This document shows positions 15,911-24,606 of a stretch of DNA of 64,000 bases, in pieces. The stretch is taken from positions 1-64,000 of the forward strand of contig JACQUW010000419.1 of the NCBI GenBank assembly GCA_016210115.1. The letters run 5' to 3'. Under the pieces are notes generated by a model. That model saw nothing but the letters and a program-made list of their open reading frames with translations. It was not told the DNA's origin and made no database searches. Origin of the DNA: Deltaproteobacteria bacterium (lineage in GTDB: Bacteria > Desulfobacterota > Binatia > UBA9968). How positions within the stretch are numbered: position 1 is the stretch's first letter; every line of letters begins with the position of its first letter. Made by a program: the position numbers and the translations under genes.

Positions 15911-16519
15911 TCAGGGCCTTCGGGAACGCAAAGATTTCATTGCCCATCCAGCCCAATCAGGACAATGACTTTGCAGGAACGCCATCATGCGCGGAAAGGG
16001 TAGTCGTCCTGTAAAAAGCTTCTTCCAATCATCTAGAACTACGCCGAAATACTCACTTGGCGCGTCAACCGCCCACTGCTTGTACTCCGTAGACGACTCC
16101 TTATGGAAATCGTAAATGCCTTTCAATATGCCCCGGCAGGCTAAGTCTGCTTCTTGCAGCATCGAGAGCTGCTTGTACTTGTCGACCTCGTCTTGAAAAG
16201 GCTTCAACGCCTCTTCGAACATTTCCCATGCCGCGTCGCCTGGGTCTACATATCCATCGCGCTTTCTGCCCGCTCTATCCCATATATCCTCGACGTGTAG
16301 GGATTCCAGTTCCATCTGCACGTTTGCCGCCATTTCGTCTATCTCGACGTGACTGAAGAGTTCTTTGGCGACAGCATCAATTTCTTGCGCCAGATTCTCG
16401 TTGCGGGCAGCCAGAACTTTGAGAATCGCGAGTGCGTCGGCACCGGTAATAGATTCAAGGGTGTTCGCCCTACGAGCGCTGGTTTGCTTTGGAGCTGCCT
16501 TTTTCGCTTGCTTTGCCAT
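15911..16519 (-). CDS. Unknown cassette protein, mostly helical
   Basis: A 202-residue protein with a Lys/Ala-rich start (MAKQAKKAAPKQTSARRANT) and otherwise helical, acidic sequence: ADALAILKVLAARNENLAQE, VEDIWDRAGRKRDGYVDPG, AWEMFEEALKPFQDEVDKY and a Trp-rich end (LDDWKKLFTGRLPFPRMMAF). The GDAAWEMFEEAL/ACRGILKGIYDF arrangement suggests helical-repeat packing, but I recognise no family. AGGA stands before the ATG. It lies within a minus-oriented cassette: an attC precedes it at 16585-16650 and an attC core follows its stop. Confidence 0.65.
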   Translation of the reverse strand: MAKQAKKAAPKQTSARRANTLESITGADALAILKVLAARNENLAQEIDAVAKELFSHVEIDEMAANVQMELESLHVEDIWDRAGRKRDGYVDPGDAAWEMFEEALKPFQDEVDKYKQLSMLQEADLACRGILKGIYDFHKESSTEYKQWAVDAPSEYFGVVLDDWKKLFTGRLPFPRMMAFLQSHCPDWAGWAMKSLRSRRP

Positions 16520-16584
16520 TTCCTGATTGGCCGGTCCAACTCAGATATCCGAAAACAACCTTCAACGCCAAGCGCGCCTTTGAC

Positions 16585-16650
16585 ACCTAACGTGGAGCCA
16601 ACCGGCGCGCGCCGCTCTCGCGCGCGTCCGGGTTCAGCGCCGAGTTATGC
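16585..16650 (-). other. attC recombination site in inverted orientation (66 bp)
   Basis: On minus, GCATAAC (16650-16644) and GTTAGGT (16591-16585, full GTTRRRY) are the cores; GGCGCTGAACCCGG pairs loosely with CCGGTTGGCTCC, and GACGCGCGCG with CGCGCGCC. Orientation is opposite to the six + sites, in agreement with the direction of the two genes around it. Confidence 0.7.
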
Positions 16651-16749
16651 GTCATACGTGATCATTAACGTGAGCCCGCATTGCAAGTGGCTCTTTGGAA
16701 GCGATCTATGCCCAAAGCCACGGCACCGAATGAGCGTCGTCATCCGTGG

Positions 16750-17001
16750 CTAGCACATACTCCACACCTGGCAGAGGCTGCCGTGCCAACCGCTTTCCTT
16801 CCTACTGAAAAGGACCTTGCCATGAAGTGTCTTGGTTTCTCCGGAATCGAGAATTCGGACGACCCCTTCAAATTCCAGCGTGTAAAGTTTCATGCCAAAG
16901 GTCTCCCAAGATCGGCCGTCTGTCTTCCTGAACCCGGTGATTTCGACCCTTCCTTTACCGAGTTCATAGATATATCTGTCCCTAAAATCCCTTTCAAACA
17001 C
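16750..17001 (-). CDS. Small unknown protein, probably 5'-truncated by a MITE-like insertion
   Basis: An 83-residue frame starting at GTG 17001: FERDFRDRYIYELGKGRVEI, then ETFGMKLYTLEFEGVVRILD and a basic/Gly end. The reading frame with similar codon use continues upstream through SEHDARIV to a stop near 17034, next to the end of the inverted-repeat element at 17037. So the original start was probably removed when the element arrived. The beta-rich pattern suggests a small barrel, but no family is recognised. An inverted attC follows 100 bases after its stop. Confidence 0.5.
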   Translation of the reverse strand: MFERDFRDRYIYELGKGRVEITGFRKTDGRSWETFGMKLYTLEFEGVVRILDSGETKTLHGKVLFSRKESGWHGSLCQVWSMC

Positions 17002-17036
17002 GATCCGCGCATCATGTTCTGATGGTGTTCCCGCTC

Positions 17037-17165
17037 AGGTCGTGAGAAAAAATCCGTTCATGGTTCGACAGGCTCACCACGAACGGGACGGCGCAATGTA
17101 AATTCAAGTACTTAGCGGTTCGTCCAGCGCGTCGAAGGGCGATCGGCTATTTTTTCTCACGACCT
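17037..17165. mobile_element. MITE-like element with 17-bp perfect inverted repeats
   Basis: AGGTCGTGAGAAAAAAT (17037-17053) and ATTTTTTCTCACGACCT (17149-17165) are perfect inverted ends of a 129-bp element without coding capacity. Inside is CCGTTCATGGTTCGACAGG followed by CTCACCACGAACGGG, itself an imperfect hairpin of a type common in bacterial intergenic repeats. It sits exactly between the last cassette gene and the stop codon of the amidohydrolase gene, marking the right edge of the island. Confidence 0.7.
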
Positions 17166-18164
17166 TCACAGCTTAAACAGCTCCGCCGATGTACTCCCCA
17201 GCATTGCATCCCGCTCTTCGGGCGAGCGCGCCGCGTCGCGGACCATGTCCAGAGACTCGATCAGGTTAGCGGCGCTCTTGCACTCGAGCGGGTAGTCGCT
17301 TCCGAACATGATGCGGTCCGCAGAGGTGATGTTAAAGGCGGCCTCAAGCGCCGGCCGCCAGGCGCCGGTGCCCGCGGTGTCAAAGTAAAGCGCCCGGAAG
17401 AGTTTTTCGTAGCGTTCCGTAAGGCCCAGTCGTTTCTGCTCTGATTGAGTCTTCAGATATCCCTTCAGCTCGCCGGGAACGTCCGCGTCTTCGGGCTCGA
17501 AAAAGGCCATCATCCTTCCCTTGAGTGACGAGGCCCCGCCACCCAGGTGAGGCATTACGAAGCGCAGTTCCGGAAAGCGCGGCAGCACCCTGCACATCAC
17601 CCGCACAATTGCCTGAGTTGTCTCGAACGGCCGGAAGACGCAGCGATCCAGGTTGTAAATTGTATCCGAGCCTAAGGGCTTGGATTGAGGGTGAATGATA
17701 ATGGGCAAACCCTGCCGCTGGATGCTCTCGTAGAGCGGGTCCATGACAGGATCATCGATCTGGACGTGAAGATGGCTTGCGAGCAGGGCGACCGCTCGAA
17801 GCCCCAGTTCATCGGTTCCGCGCGCCAGCTCCCGCTTCGCGGCCTCAGGCTCATGCACGGGCAGGTGGATAGCGCCGAGAAATCGTTTCGGATGCTTCCG
17901 CTCCACCTCAGCAATCCCGTCGTTGAGCATTCGTGCAACTTCCGGCCCCATCACCTGCACCTGGTCAGTCAGCACCGAAAGAGTGATTCCCGCCTCGTCC
18001 ATTACTTTTAGATGCTGCTCCAGGTCGCGCCGGGCCGGGTTTAGCGTCAGACTGATTTCGTTAGTGACGATTCTTCGCCCTCCCGCCTGAGCGGCAAGGC
18101 GTTCGAACAACGCGCCAGGCATATAATGGTGGTGAACGTCGACAATCCGCTCGGTAGATGCCAT
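17166..18164 (-). CDS. Amidohydrolase-family protein (ACMSD-like decarboxylase/hydrolase)
   Basis: A 332-residue TIM-barrel metal enzyme. IVDVHHHYMPGALFERL gives the HxH metal motif; other ligands are in LPIIIHPQSKP, RFVMPHLGGGASSLKGR and DRIMFGSDYPLE. The order matches the aminocarboxymuconate-semialdehyde decarboxylase subgroup (amidohydrolase 2), which includes decarboxylases and hydrolases of aromatic ring-cleavage products. The start at 18164 has AAGGAGC with proper spacing; an upstream extension of the frame lacks family similarity. An MFS transporter follows upstream on the same strand, suggesting uptake plus degradation. Confidence 0.88.
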   Translation of the reverse strand: MASTERIVDVHHHYMPGALFERLAAQAGGRRIVTNEISLTLNPARRDLEQHLKVMDEAGITLSVLTDQVQVMGPEVARMLNDGIAEVERKHPKRFLGAIHLPVHEPEAAKRELARGTDELGLRAVALLASHLHVQIDDPVMDPLYESIQRQGLPIIIHPQSKPLGSDTIYNLDRCVFRPFETTQAIVRVMCRVLPRFPELRFVMPHLGGGASSLKGRMMAFFEPEDADVPGELKGYLKTQSEQKRLGLTERYEKLFRALYFDTAGTGAWRPALEAAFNITSADRIMFGSDYPLECKSAANLIESLDMVRDAARSPEERDAMLGSTSAELFKL

Positions 18165-18332
18165 TTTTCTACAGCTCCTTATCAAAGAGAGTGGAGATAA
18201 ACCCAACCGAAATTCTTTCTGGGGCGGAGGATCTAGCGAGGCCCGCTGAACCAAGGCGCAAAGGTCTACGGAAAAGCGCCTCCATATATCGGTCCTTTTC
18301 TCGGTTCGGGGTAAACCGTACGCCAGTGAACG

Positions 18333-19586
18333 TTATCCTGCAAGAGCTCTCGCTCTAGTGACTTTCTTCCACGGCTTCATCAGACTTCCGTAAAAAACAG
18401 CCGCCACCACAAAGAGGAGAATCAAAGTCCAGAGCAAAGCTTCGTAGCTTTTCGACCGGTCGTAAACCGCGCCGGCAAACACCGGCCCCACCACACTTCC
18501 CCACATATAGAAGAAGCTCATGTTGCCGCGGATCTTTCCGAAATGCTTCCGACCGAAAAAGTCACCCACGATAGCCCAACTGACGGGATAAGTGGGCTCG
18601 ACGAAGGTAAAAAGAATCGTAAAGAGCCAAAGAGACCACACGCTCTGCCCGAAAATCAAAACAAGCATACTCGCGGAGGAAAGAAGCATGATCGCAGATA
18701 CGAGTTGAGGCTTGTTGATCCTGTCGGCTACCCAGCCGAACAAGAAAATCGACACCATGCTGAGAAAAGCGAAGATTCCGAGAAGAAAGGCGGCCTGCTG
18801 CTCCGGAAGCCCCTTCCAAACCATCATGGGAATAAAATGCGCCATAAGCGCGCTGTAAGAAGCTCCCCGGACGCTTGTCCCAATGACAATCGACCAGAAG
18901 ATAAATGACCGCATCGCCTGACCCGCGGTCCAATCGTTCTCGCGAGCAACGGCGCGATCGCCAACGCTGTGTGGCTTAGGGGAGCCGGCAATCGGATCTC
19001 CGTCAGGCAAAAGCCCCATGCTTTCAGGAGACGGCCGGATCAGCCAGCAAAGCGGCGCGCCGATAAGCAAAAACAGAATCCCTGCGCTCAGAGCGCCGCT
19101 GCGCCAGCCCCAGGCATGCACGACGAGCCCCAGCAGCGGAGCAATAAGCGCGCCTCCAAGGCTGAAGGCTGCGCTGATCAAAGTCATCGCCTGCGCGCGC
19201 CGTCGTATGAACCAACTGTTGGCCAGGACCATAGGCGCGTGCATGAAGCCGCCGGAGAAGGCGAGCGAAACGATCCCGAGGTACACAAGAAGAAACGTCG
19301 CGTAACTGTCCACCGAAGAAAGCAAGACATATCCGATCCCCGTCAGAATGACCGCGATCAGCATAACCGGAGGCGCCCCGAAACGGTCAAGCAGATAGCC
19401 CACAGCGGGTCCTTCGATGGCTCCCTCCGCGCGCGCCAGCGAAAATGCGAGAGAAGTGGCCGCGCGGCTAAGCCCGAGATCATGGCTGAGAGGGAGAAAA
19501 AAGACGGTAAAACCGTAACTATGAAGACCCCCTCCGAGAAGCCGCAGAACCGCAGCGGCCGCCATCATTCGCCAGCCGTAAAACAT
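18333..19586 (-). CDS. MFS transporter (monocarboxylate/oxalate-formate porter type)
   Basis: A 417-residue protein with 12 predicted membrane helices. It begins FYGWRMMAAAAVLRLLGGG and continues with GFTVFFLPLSHDLGLSRAA and YLLDRFGAPP, the loop motif after helix 2. WFIRRRAQAMTLISAAFSLG is the loop 4-5 motif; the second half has FGWVADRINKPQ and GDFFGRKHFGKIRG. This pattern is that of the oxalate/formate and monocarboxylate porters. It lies 168 bases upstream of the amidohydrolase gene in the same direction and probably imports its substrate or a precursor. Confidence 0.88.
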   Translation of the reverse strand: MFYGWRMMAAAAVLRLLGGGLHSYGFTVFFLPLSHDLGLSRAATSLAFSLARAEGAIEGPAVGYLLDRFGAPPVMLIAVILTGIGYVLLSSVDSYATFLLVYLGIVSLAFSGGFMHAPMVLANSWFIRRRAQAMTLISAAFSLGGALIAPLLGLVVHAWGWRSGALSAGILFLLIGAPLCWLIRPSPESMGLLPDGDPIAGSPKPHSVGDRAVARENDWTAGQAMRSFIFWSIVIGTSVRGASYSALMAHFIPMMVWKGLPEQQAAFLLGIFAFLSMVSIFLFGWVADRINKPQLVSAIMLLSSASMLVLIFGQSVWSLWLFTILFTFVEPTYPVSWAIVGDFFGRKHFGKIRGNMSFFYMWGSVVGPVFAGAVYDRSKSYEALLWTLILLFVVAAVFYGSLMKPWKKVTRARALAG

Positions 19587-19683
19587 CTTTTTTCCATTTG
19601 TCCTAAAACGTCAAAGTCACGAGCAGAACGGGCCAGAGAAGGGCGGCTGGCTTCGCTGAATCCACTCAGAGGTTAGATGCGGC

Positions 19684-20147
19684 TCATTTGTTTTCCAGAG
19701 TGTGCCGGGTCCGCACGAACAACACCGATTTCAAGCTCATCACGATTTCACGGTCTTGATTTAATACCTCAACGAAGACCGAACGATCCCGCGATCCGAT
19801 TTGGATCTCGAAACTCTCGTTTCTAAGACGGTTACCCGGATGGACAGAACATCGCCGGGACGCACCGGTTTGTCCCAGCGCACCTCATCGACTCCCGGGG
19901 AGCCCAGGTTAGCGATCTTTGAGAGGTAATGGTCCGTGTAGAGCCGCATCATCAGAGCGGCTGTGTGCCAACCGCTCGCGATCAAACCGCGGTAAATGCT
20001 TTCTTTCGCAAGCTCCGCATCCGTGTGGTACGTTAACGGGACAAAACGCTTCCCGAAGCTGACAACCTCTTCCTTCTCGACCTGAATCGAGCCGAACTCG
20101 TGCACCGATCCTGCCACGTAGTCTTAGAAATAACGGTTATCGACCGG
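19684..20147 (-). pseudogene. MaoC-like hydratase gene with a nonsense codon and a frameshift
   Basis: The central frame (19761-20117) encodes AGSVHEFGSIQVEKEEVVSF, YRGLIASGWHTAALMMRLY and VRPGDVLSIRVTVLETR, clear MaoC hot-dog motifs. Upstream the same frame reads RYF-stop-DYVAGS: a TAA at 20124-20126 stands where family members have the Glu of RYFED. Near 19775 the frame runs into RSSLRY-stop, whereas another frame carries the normal family end (VFVEVLNQDREIVMSLKSVL to TRHTLENK, stop at 19684). One added base near GTTCGG restores it. With two independent lesions the gene is most likely dead. Confidence 0.8.
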
Positions 20148-20374
20148 GACTGTGAAGCTAGAACTGCGCAAAACCGTCGCCTTTCTCAATTTTTGGGCGA
20201 TCCCTCAAATTTCCTTTCCCCTTTCGCAGAGCTATGTATTCGCGAGCAAATTTTTGGCGCTCAGCGCCACTGAGACCGATCCGCTCGGCTTCCTCAGTGC
20301 CCTGTTCTCGCTCCAGCGGTGTTCCAGCAGCCGGTACATCATAAACGCCCCCATCTCCTTATGGTACTTATTCC

Positions 20375-21634
20375 TCAACTGACCCGGGCATGCAACTCGT
20401 GCCAGGCGAAGCTCTCTCGGACTGTGACGTAGGAGATCGCAAACGAGAAGAGCACGAAGACAAAAGCCCAATAGTAGGAGCCGCTCAGGTCGTAAATGGC
20501 GCCTCCCAGCCACGCGCCGAGGGCCATTCCCAGGCCAAAGCTGACTTCGACCAAACCATAAATCGTTCCCACCTGCGGGCCGCTGAACAGGTCTGCAATC
20601 ACCGCTCCGTAAGTCGGAGTGCCCGCGCTGTGGCCGATGCCGTAAAGGATGCCAATGGCATATATGATCCATAACGGTGACCGCGGGCTTACGGCCAGAA
20701 AACAGGCGACACCTGCGAGAGTTATAAGGATCGAAATCCAGTAGGTCTTGATACGCCCCAGCCGGTCGGAAACCATTCCCCAAAAAAGAGTTCCGCCGAT
20801 TCTCATGAAACCGATCAGGCCAAGGACAAACGCGCCGGCAAGCGTCTCGAACCCCTTATGCGCGAGATAGGCTACCAGGTGAGTGTAAATCACGTAGATT
20901 CCCGCGCCGAGGCAGAAATGGCCGGCGGTGAGAATCCAGAAAGGATAAGACCTCAGGACAGAACGGACCGTCCAGGCGCGCGCGGAGGCTCTCACCCCAT
21001 GAGATTGCGGCCGCTCGCCTGGATCCAATGGGTCTCCGTCGGCGAATTCTCCGATGTCTTTTGGATCGCGCCGGAGCAAAACCGCATTGGGAATCACGAT
21101 AACGATGAGCACCAGGCCGCCTAAAAGCATAAAAGCAGAGCGCCAGCCCACGCCTGTAATCAGGACCTGGGTCAGAGGGACAATGATCAACGTGCCGACT
21201 CCCTGGCCCATATTGGCCAGACCAATGGCGGTGGCCCGCCGCTTTAGAAACCAATGCGAGATGAGCGCGCTGTGGCTAACAAAACCGAGCGCTCCATGAC
21301 CCAACGCAGCCAGGATGCCGTAGCAAATATAGAGCTCCCACAGAGAATGGCTCAGGCCCGATAGAAAAAGACCAGTTCCAAAAGCAAGACCGCCCAGAGG
21401 AATGAGATAGCGCGGGCCGAAGGCATCGAACGTCCATCCCACCAGCGGCGAAGCCAATGCGTACACGAGCGAATTGATCGATACGATGCTGGCGCCGGTT
21501 GCATGCGACCAACCAAACTCCTCCAGAAGCGCGATGTAAAAGACGCTGAAGGATGCGACGGCTCCGCGCACGCAGAGAAGATTGACAAAGCACAACGCCA
21601 GAATCACGTAGCCGTAAAAGAATCGCGCGCGCAT
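20375..21634 (-). CDS. MFS transporter (monocarboxylate/oxalate-formate porter type)
   Basis: A 419-residue, 12-helix transporter: RARFFYGYVILALCFVNLLC, FSVFYIALLEEFGWSHATGA, WTFDAFGPRYLIPLGG (loop 2-3 motif) and WFLKRRATAIGLANMGQGVG (loop 4-5). The C-terminal half has FWGMVSDRLGRIKTYW and SGSYYWAFVFVLFSF. It is similar in pattern to the transporter at 18333-19586 and probably carries a carboxylate. I use ATG 21634; a TTG at 21643 is possible. It is divergent from the EamA transporter gene. Confidence 0.88.
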   Translation of the reverse strand: MRARFFYGYVILALCFVNLLCVRGAVASFSVFYIALLEEFGWSHATGASIVSINSLVYALASPLVGWTFDAFGPRYLIPLGGLAFGTGLFLSGLSHSLWELYICYGILAALGHGALGFVSHSALISHWFLKRRATAIGLANMGQGVGTLIIVPLTQVLITGVGWRSAFMLLGGLVLIVIVIPNAVLLRRDPKDIGEFADGDPLDPGERPQSHGVRASARAWTVRSVLRSYPFWILTAGHFCLGAGIYVIYTHLVAYLAHKGFETLAGAFVLGLIGFMRIGGTLFWGMVSDRLGRIKTYWISILITLAGVACFLAVSPRSPLWIIYAIGILYGIGHSAGTPTYGAVIADLFSGPQVGTIYGLVEVSFGLGMALGAWLGGAIYDLSGSYYWAFVFVLFSFAISYVTVRESFAWHELHARVS

Positions 21635-21736
21635 AGCGTACAACTTCAGAATCGATTCGGACGTCCGCGGCCCTCTCCCTTACGCCGTTCGGCCAAGGTG
21701 AAAGCTGCCTGCCCGTTTGGAGAGCCCGCGCATCCG

Positions 21737-21758
21737 ACCTGCCTGCCGGCAGGCAGGT
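21737..21758. repeat. 22-bp perfect palindrome between divergent transporter genes
   Basis: ACCTGCCTGCC followed directly by its reverse complement, with no loop. It stands in the 290-base spacer between the MFS and EamA genes and could be a REP-type element or a regulator site; there is no T-run to make a terminator. Confidence 0.6.
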
Positions 21759-21925
21759 AAGCGTCGGTGAGAATGACCACTGACCTATTGCGCGGGCTCG
21801 GAGAGCGGGCGGCGGGTTTCAGGCTCAAGGGTGATTCGAAGCGGTTCATGGGGATTCCCGCGTGGCAAACAAACCGAAATATGCTATCACAAACGAACCT
21901 CTACCAAAGGACAACAGATCCATTG

Positions 21926-22786
21926 ATGGGCGCGGAACTCTTTGGCATCGTGGCGGCGATGGGCTGGGCGGTGGACGCTATCCTGGTCAGAATAGGATCG
22001 CGCTATTCCACCCCCGCATCCGCGGCGCTGGTGAGTTTTATAATCGCGAGCTGCATTTTCTGGACGATTCTTCTGTCGAGCTTTTCTCTCGACCTTCTTT
22101 CCTCGCCGGCGAATTTCTATTTTTCCCTGAGCGGCTTTCTTCAGCCGGCGATGGTAAGATTACTGTACTACACAGGCATCGTTCGCCTCGGTGTATCACG
22201 CGCCGGTCCGGTGCGCGCCACCACCCCACTTTTTGCGATCGTTCTCGCCTATTTTTTTCTCAAAGAGCGGCCTGGTTTTTCCGTTTACGCGGGCGTCATT
22301 CTGACCGTGGCCGGTGTGTGGCTCATCTCTTACCGGAGAGAAGGAGAGGCGCATTGGCGGACATTTGATCTTATCTTTCCCTTGGGCGCCGCTTTGCTGG
22401 CGGCGATTTCACAAAACATCCGGAAAACAGGTCTGCTGATCCTTCCCAACCCGCTGGTGGCCGTAACGGTCAATACGACGACCTCGCTCATCCTTTTCGT
22501 GGCGACCCTGCTGGCAACCGGAAAAATCCGCACGATACGGATCAACCGGGAATCTTTCCCCTATTATGGTGGGGCTGCGATCGCTGCCTCCGCCGCGCAA
22601 CTCCTCACCTTCACCGCGCTCAGCGGCGGACAAGTCTCCGTTGTTGTCGCTCTTCTCAACACCACTCCTCTTTTCATCCTCCTCTTTACGTTCGTTTTTC
22701 TTAGAAAAGTAGAAAGCCTCACCCGAGCGGTCGTGATCGGTGTCTGCGTCCTCGTTGGCGGCATTGTGCTGATCACGCTCCGGTGA
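21926..22786 (+). CDS. EamA/DMT-family transporter
   Basis: About 286 residues with ten predicted membrane helices in two EamA repeats. The first begins MGAELFGIVAAMGWAVDAIL and includes RLGVSRAGPVRATTPLFAIV and FFLKERPGF; the second ends FLRKVESLTRAVVIGVCVLV. These RATTPLF and (F/L)LRE/K-type motifs are the drug/metabolite transporter signature. The frame is open further upstream, but the family begins at ATG 21926, with AAGGA weakly spaced before it. Substrate unknown. Confidence 0.85.
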   Translation: MGAELFGIVAAMGWAVDAILVRIGSRYSTPASAALVSFIIASCIFWTILLSSFSLDLLSSPANFYFSLSGFLQPAMVRLLYYTGIVRLGVSRAGPVRATTPLFAIVLAYFFLKERPGFSVYAGVILTVAGVWLISYRREGEAHWRTFDLIFPLGAALLAAISQNIRKTGLLILPNPLVAVTVNTTTSLILFVATLLATGKIRTIRINRESFPYYGGAAIAASAAQLLTFTALSGGQVSVVVALLNTTPLFILLFTFVFLRKVESLTRAVVIGVCVLVGGIVLITLR

Positions 22787-22837
22787 CGAGGTCAGAAAAA
22801 ATAAGGCGCGGCGCAACGCTCGGCCGTTTTCTGATCT

Positions 22838-23290
22838 TTACTCGGGATGGCTTCCGGAGAGCGGTCTGAACTTGGGAAGGAAAACCCCCTGCCTCGCCTC
22901 TTCGAAAACAACCTCCACGTCCATGCCGATCGCGACCTGGTCCGCGGAACATTCCACCACGTTGCTGCAAAATCGCGGCCCCTCATCAAGATCGATCCAT
23001 GCTGTGACGTAAGGGATGTCTCGCGCGAATCCCCGCAGAGCCCGGCCCACGACCTCGCGGATCACCGTGAAGGCGAAAACTTTTCCGTGGCCGCTCAGCG
23101 GAGTCCATCGAAGATTTTCGCTGCCGCATTCTACGCATGCGGGGCGGGGGCACCAGATCCAAGAGCGGCAGGCGCTGCAGCGCTGCATGACGAGCTTGCC
23201 TTTAGCCGCAGCTTCCCAGAAAGGTTGAGTGACGGGAGTGATCTCGGGCAATGGTTTTCTTATTTCTCTCTCGGGTGTTGCCATAGTCAT
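22838..23290 (-). CDS. DUF35-type zinc ribbon/OB-fold acyl-CoA-associated protein
   Basis: A 150-residue protein: PVTQPFWEAAAKGKLVMQR leads to the rubredoxin-like zinc ribbon (CSACRSWIWCPRPACVECG), followed by an OB-fold (GKVFAFTVIREVVGR, YVTAWIDLDEGPRFCSNVVE, MDVEVVFEE). Such proteins partner with thiolase-like proteins and are thought to present acyl-CoA or acyl intermediates. It overlaps the stop of the upstream thiolase-like gene by four bases (ATGA), so the two are translationally coupled and probably form a complex. Confidence 0.92.
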   Translation of the reverse strand: MTMATPEREIRKPLPEITPVTQPFWEAAAKGKLVMQRCSACRSWIWCPRPACVECGSENLRWTPLSGHGKVFAFTVIREVVGRALRGFARDIPYVTAWIDLDEGPRFCSNVVECSADQVAIGMDVEVVFEEARQGVFLPKFRPLSGSHPE

Positions 23291-24480
23291 ATCTCTTTTC
23301 CCAAAATTGCGGCAGCCGTACAGCCGAAATTTTTTCCATAATTCACCGCCCCGAGACCGGTCACGAGGCCGATCTTGGCGTCTGGCACCTGGCGCGCTCC
23401 GCCTTCTCCTCTGAGCTGGCGCACCGCTTCAATAACGTGGAGCATGCCGCCTGTGGTCGAAGGCTGCCCGCAGTTAATCATTCCCCCGCCGGTCTGGATC
23501 GGAAGATCCCCTTTGATCGTAAAATCGGTTTTCTCGAAAAAGGCGCGGTCGTTCTTTCCGCAGAAGCCCAGGTCTTCAATCTGCAGCATAATGACCGGGA
23601 CATAATCGTCATAGAGACCAAGAAAATCGATGTCGGTTCGGGAAACGCGGGCCATGGCAAAGGCAATGTTACCGGATTCTCTTATGCCCGTGATCAGGGG
23701 ATTCGCGTGAGATTGAGGCCCGGCGCTCGCATTGTGGCGCTCACCCCAACCGAGCAGATAGACGGGTGGTTTGCGGAAGCTTTTTGCGCGCTCAGCCGAG
23801 GCGACGATATAGGCCTTGCCACCGTTCGCCGGCATAACGCAGTCGTAGAGCCGGATCGGATCCGAAATCAGGCGCGCGCTTTTGTATTCTTCGAGCGTCA
23901 AGGGCTTTCTCAAATAGGCATCGCGATTTAGCGTCGCATGATACCGCGCCGTAACCGCAACTTTTCCAAAGTGATCAGTGGTCATCCCGGACTCGTGCAT
24001 GTAGCGGCTCATGACAAGCGAGATCTTGCAGTTGGGCCCCATAACGCCAAAAGGCATCTCAAAGTCACGGGTATCCGCCGGCTCGGCCCTGCTCCGGCCA
24101 TGCTCGCTGAAAGGCGCCGCGGCAGCCACGCAGAGAACAAGATCGGCAATTCCGGAACTCACCACGGCCGCGGCGTGCCCCAACAGGGAGACCGCGCTTG
24201 CTCCTCCGTTTCCTCCGGCGAGCGCCACGCCCGGCGAGATTCCCAAAATAGCGGCCACCTCCTCCGGCCAGAACGGCTGTGAGTGATTGGTCGTGTAAAT
24301 AGCCGCAAGCCCCTGCCCGTTAAGGTCCTTTTTCGTGAGGCCCGCGTCTTCGAGGGCAAGGCGGACGGCCCAGACAAGATACTCGGACGTGATCTTTCGC
24401 GACTCACCCGGTTTTCTGCCGAGCCGGTCTACCGGCGTTTCTCCGATGCCGATAATCGCTGCTTTTCCTCTAAGGCTCAT
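23287..24480 (-). CDS. Thiolase-like (SCP-x/lipid-transfer type) protein
   Basis: A 397-residue thiolase-fold protein: AAIIGIGETPVDRLGRKPGE, LVWAVRLALEDAGLTKKDLN, and a C-terminal half with GGMINCGQPSTTGGMLHVIE and LGAVNYGKNFGCTAAAIL. At the place of the usual nucleophilic Cys it reads ALAGGNGGASAVSLLG, so ordinary thiolysis may be replaced by a retro-aldol type or scaffolding role, as in thiolase-like partners of DUF35 proteins. GGAG precedes the ATG. It forms an operon with the DUF35 gene. Confidence 0.9.
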   Translation of the reverse strand: MSLRGKAAIIGIGETPVDRLGRKPGESRKITSEYLVWAVRLALEDAGLTKKDLNGQGLAAIYTTNHSQPFWPEEVAAILGISPGVALAGGNGGASAVSLLGHAAAVVSSGIADLVLCVAAAAPFSEHGRSRAEPADTRDFEMPFGVMGPNCKISLVMSRYMHESGMTTDHFGKVAVTARYHATLNRDAYLRKPLTLEEYKSARLISDPIRLYDCVMPANGGKAYIVASAERAKSFRKPPVYLLGWGERHNASAGPQSHANPLITGIRESGNIAFAMARVSRTDIDFLGLYDDYVPVIMLQIEDLGFCGKNDRAFFEKTDFTIKGDLPIQTGGGMINCGQPSTTGGMLHVIEAVRQLRGEGGARQVPDAKIGLVTGLGAVNYGKNFGCTAAAILGKEI

Positions 24481-24606
24481 GAAGAACTCCCTTTCCGCGC
24501 CAAGCGATGATCAGCGCACCATTCACAGCTCAACAACGCCTTCGGCCAACACCGGTGGGGAAGCGCTAACCCGTAAGTTCAGCGTCATGCTCTTTGCCCT
24601 TCGCTT

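Noticed and set aside
17050-17110. Possible tRNA because of GGTTCGAC sequence
   Set aside because: The T-arm-like motif is part of the MITE hairpin; no acceptor or anticodon stems can be formed.
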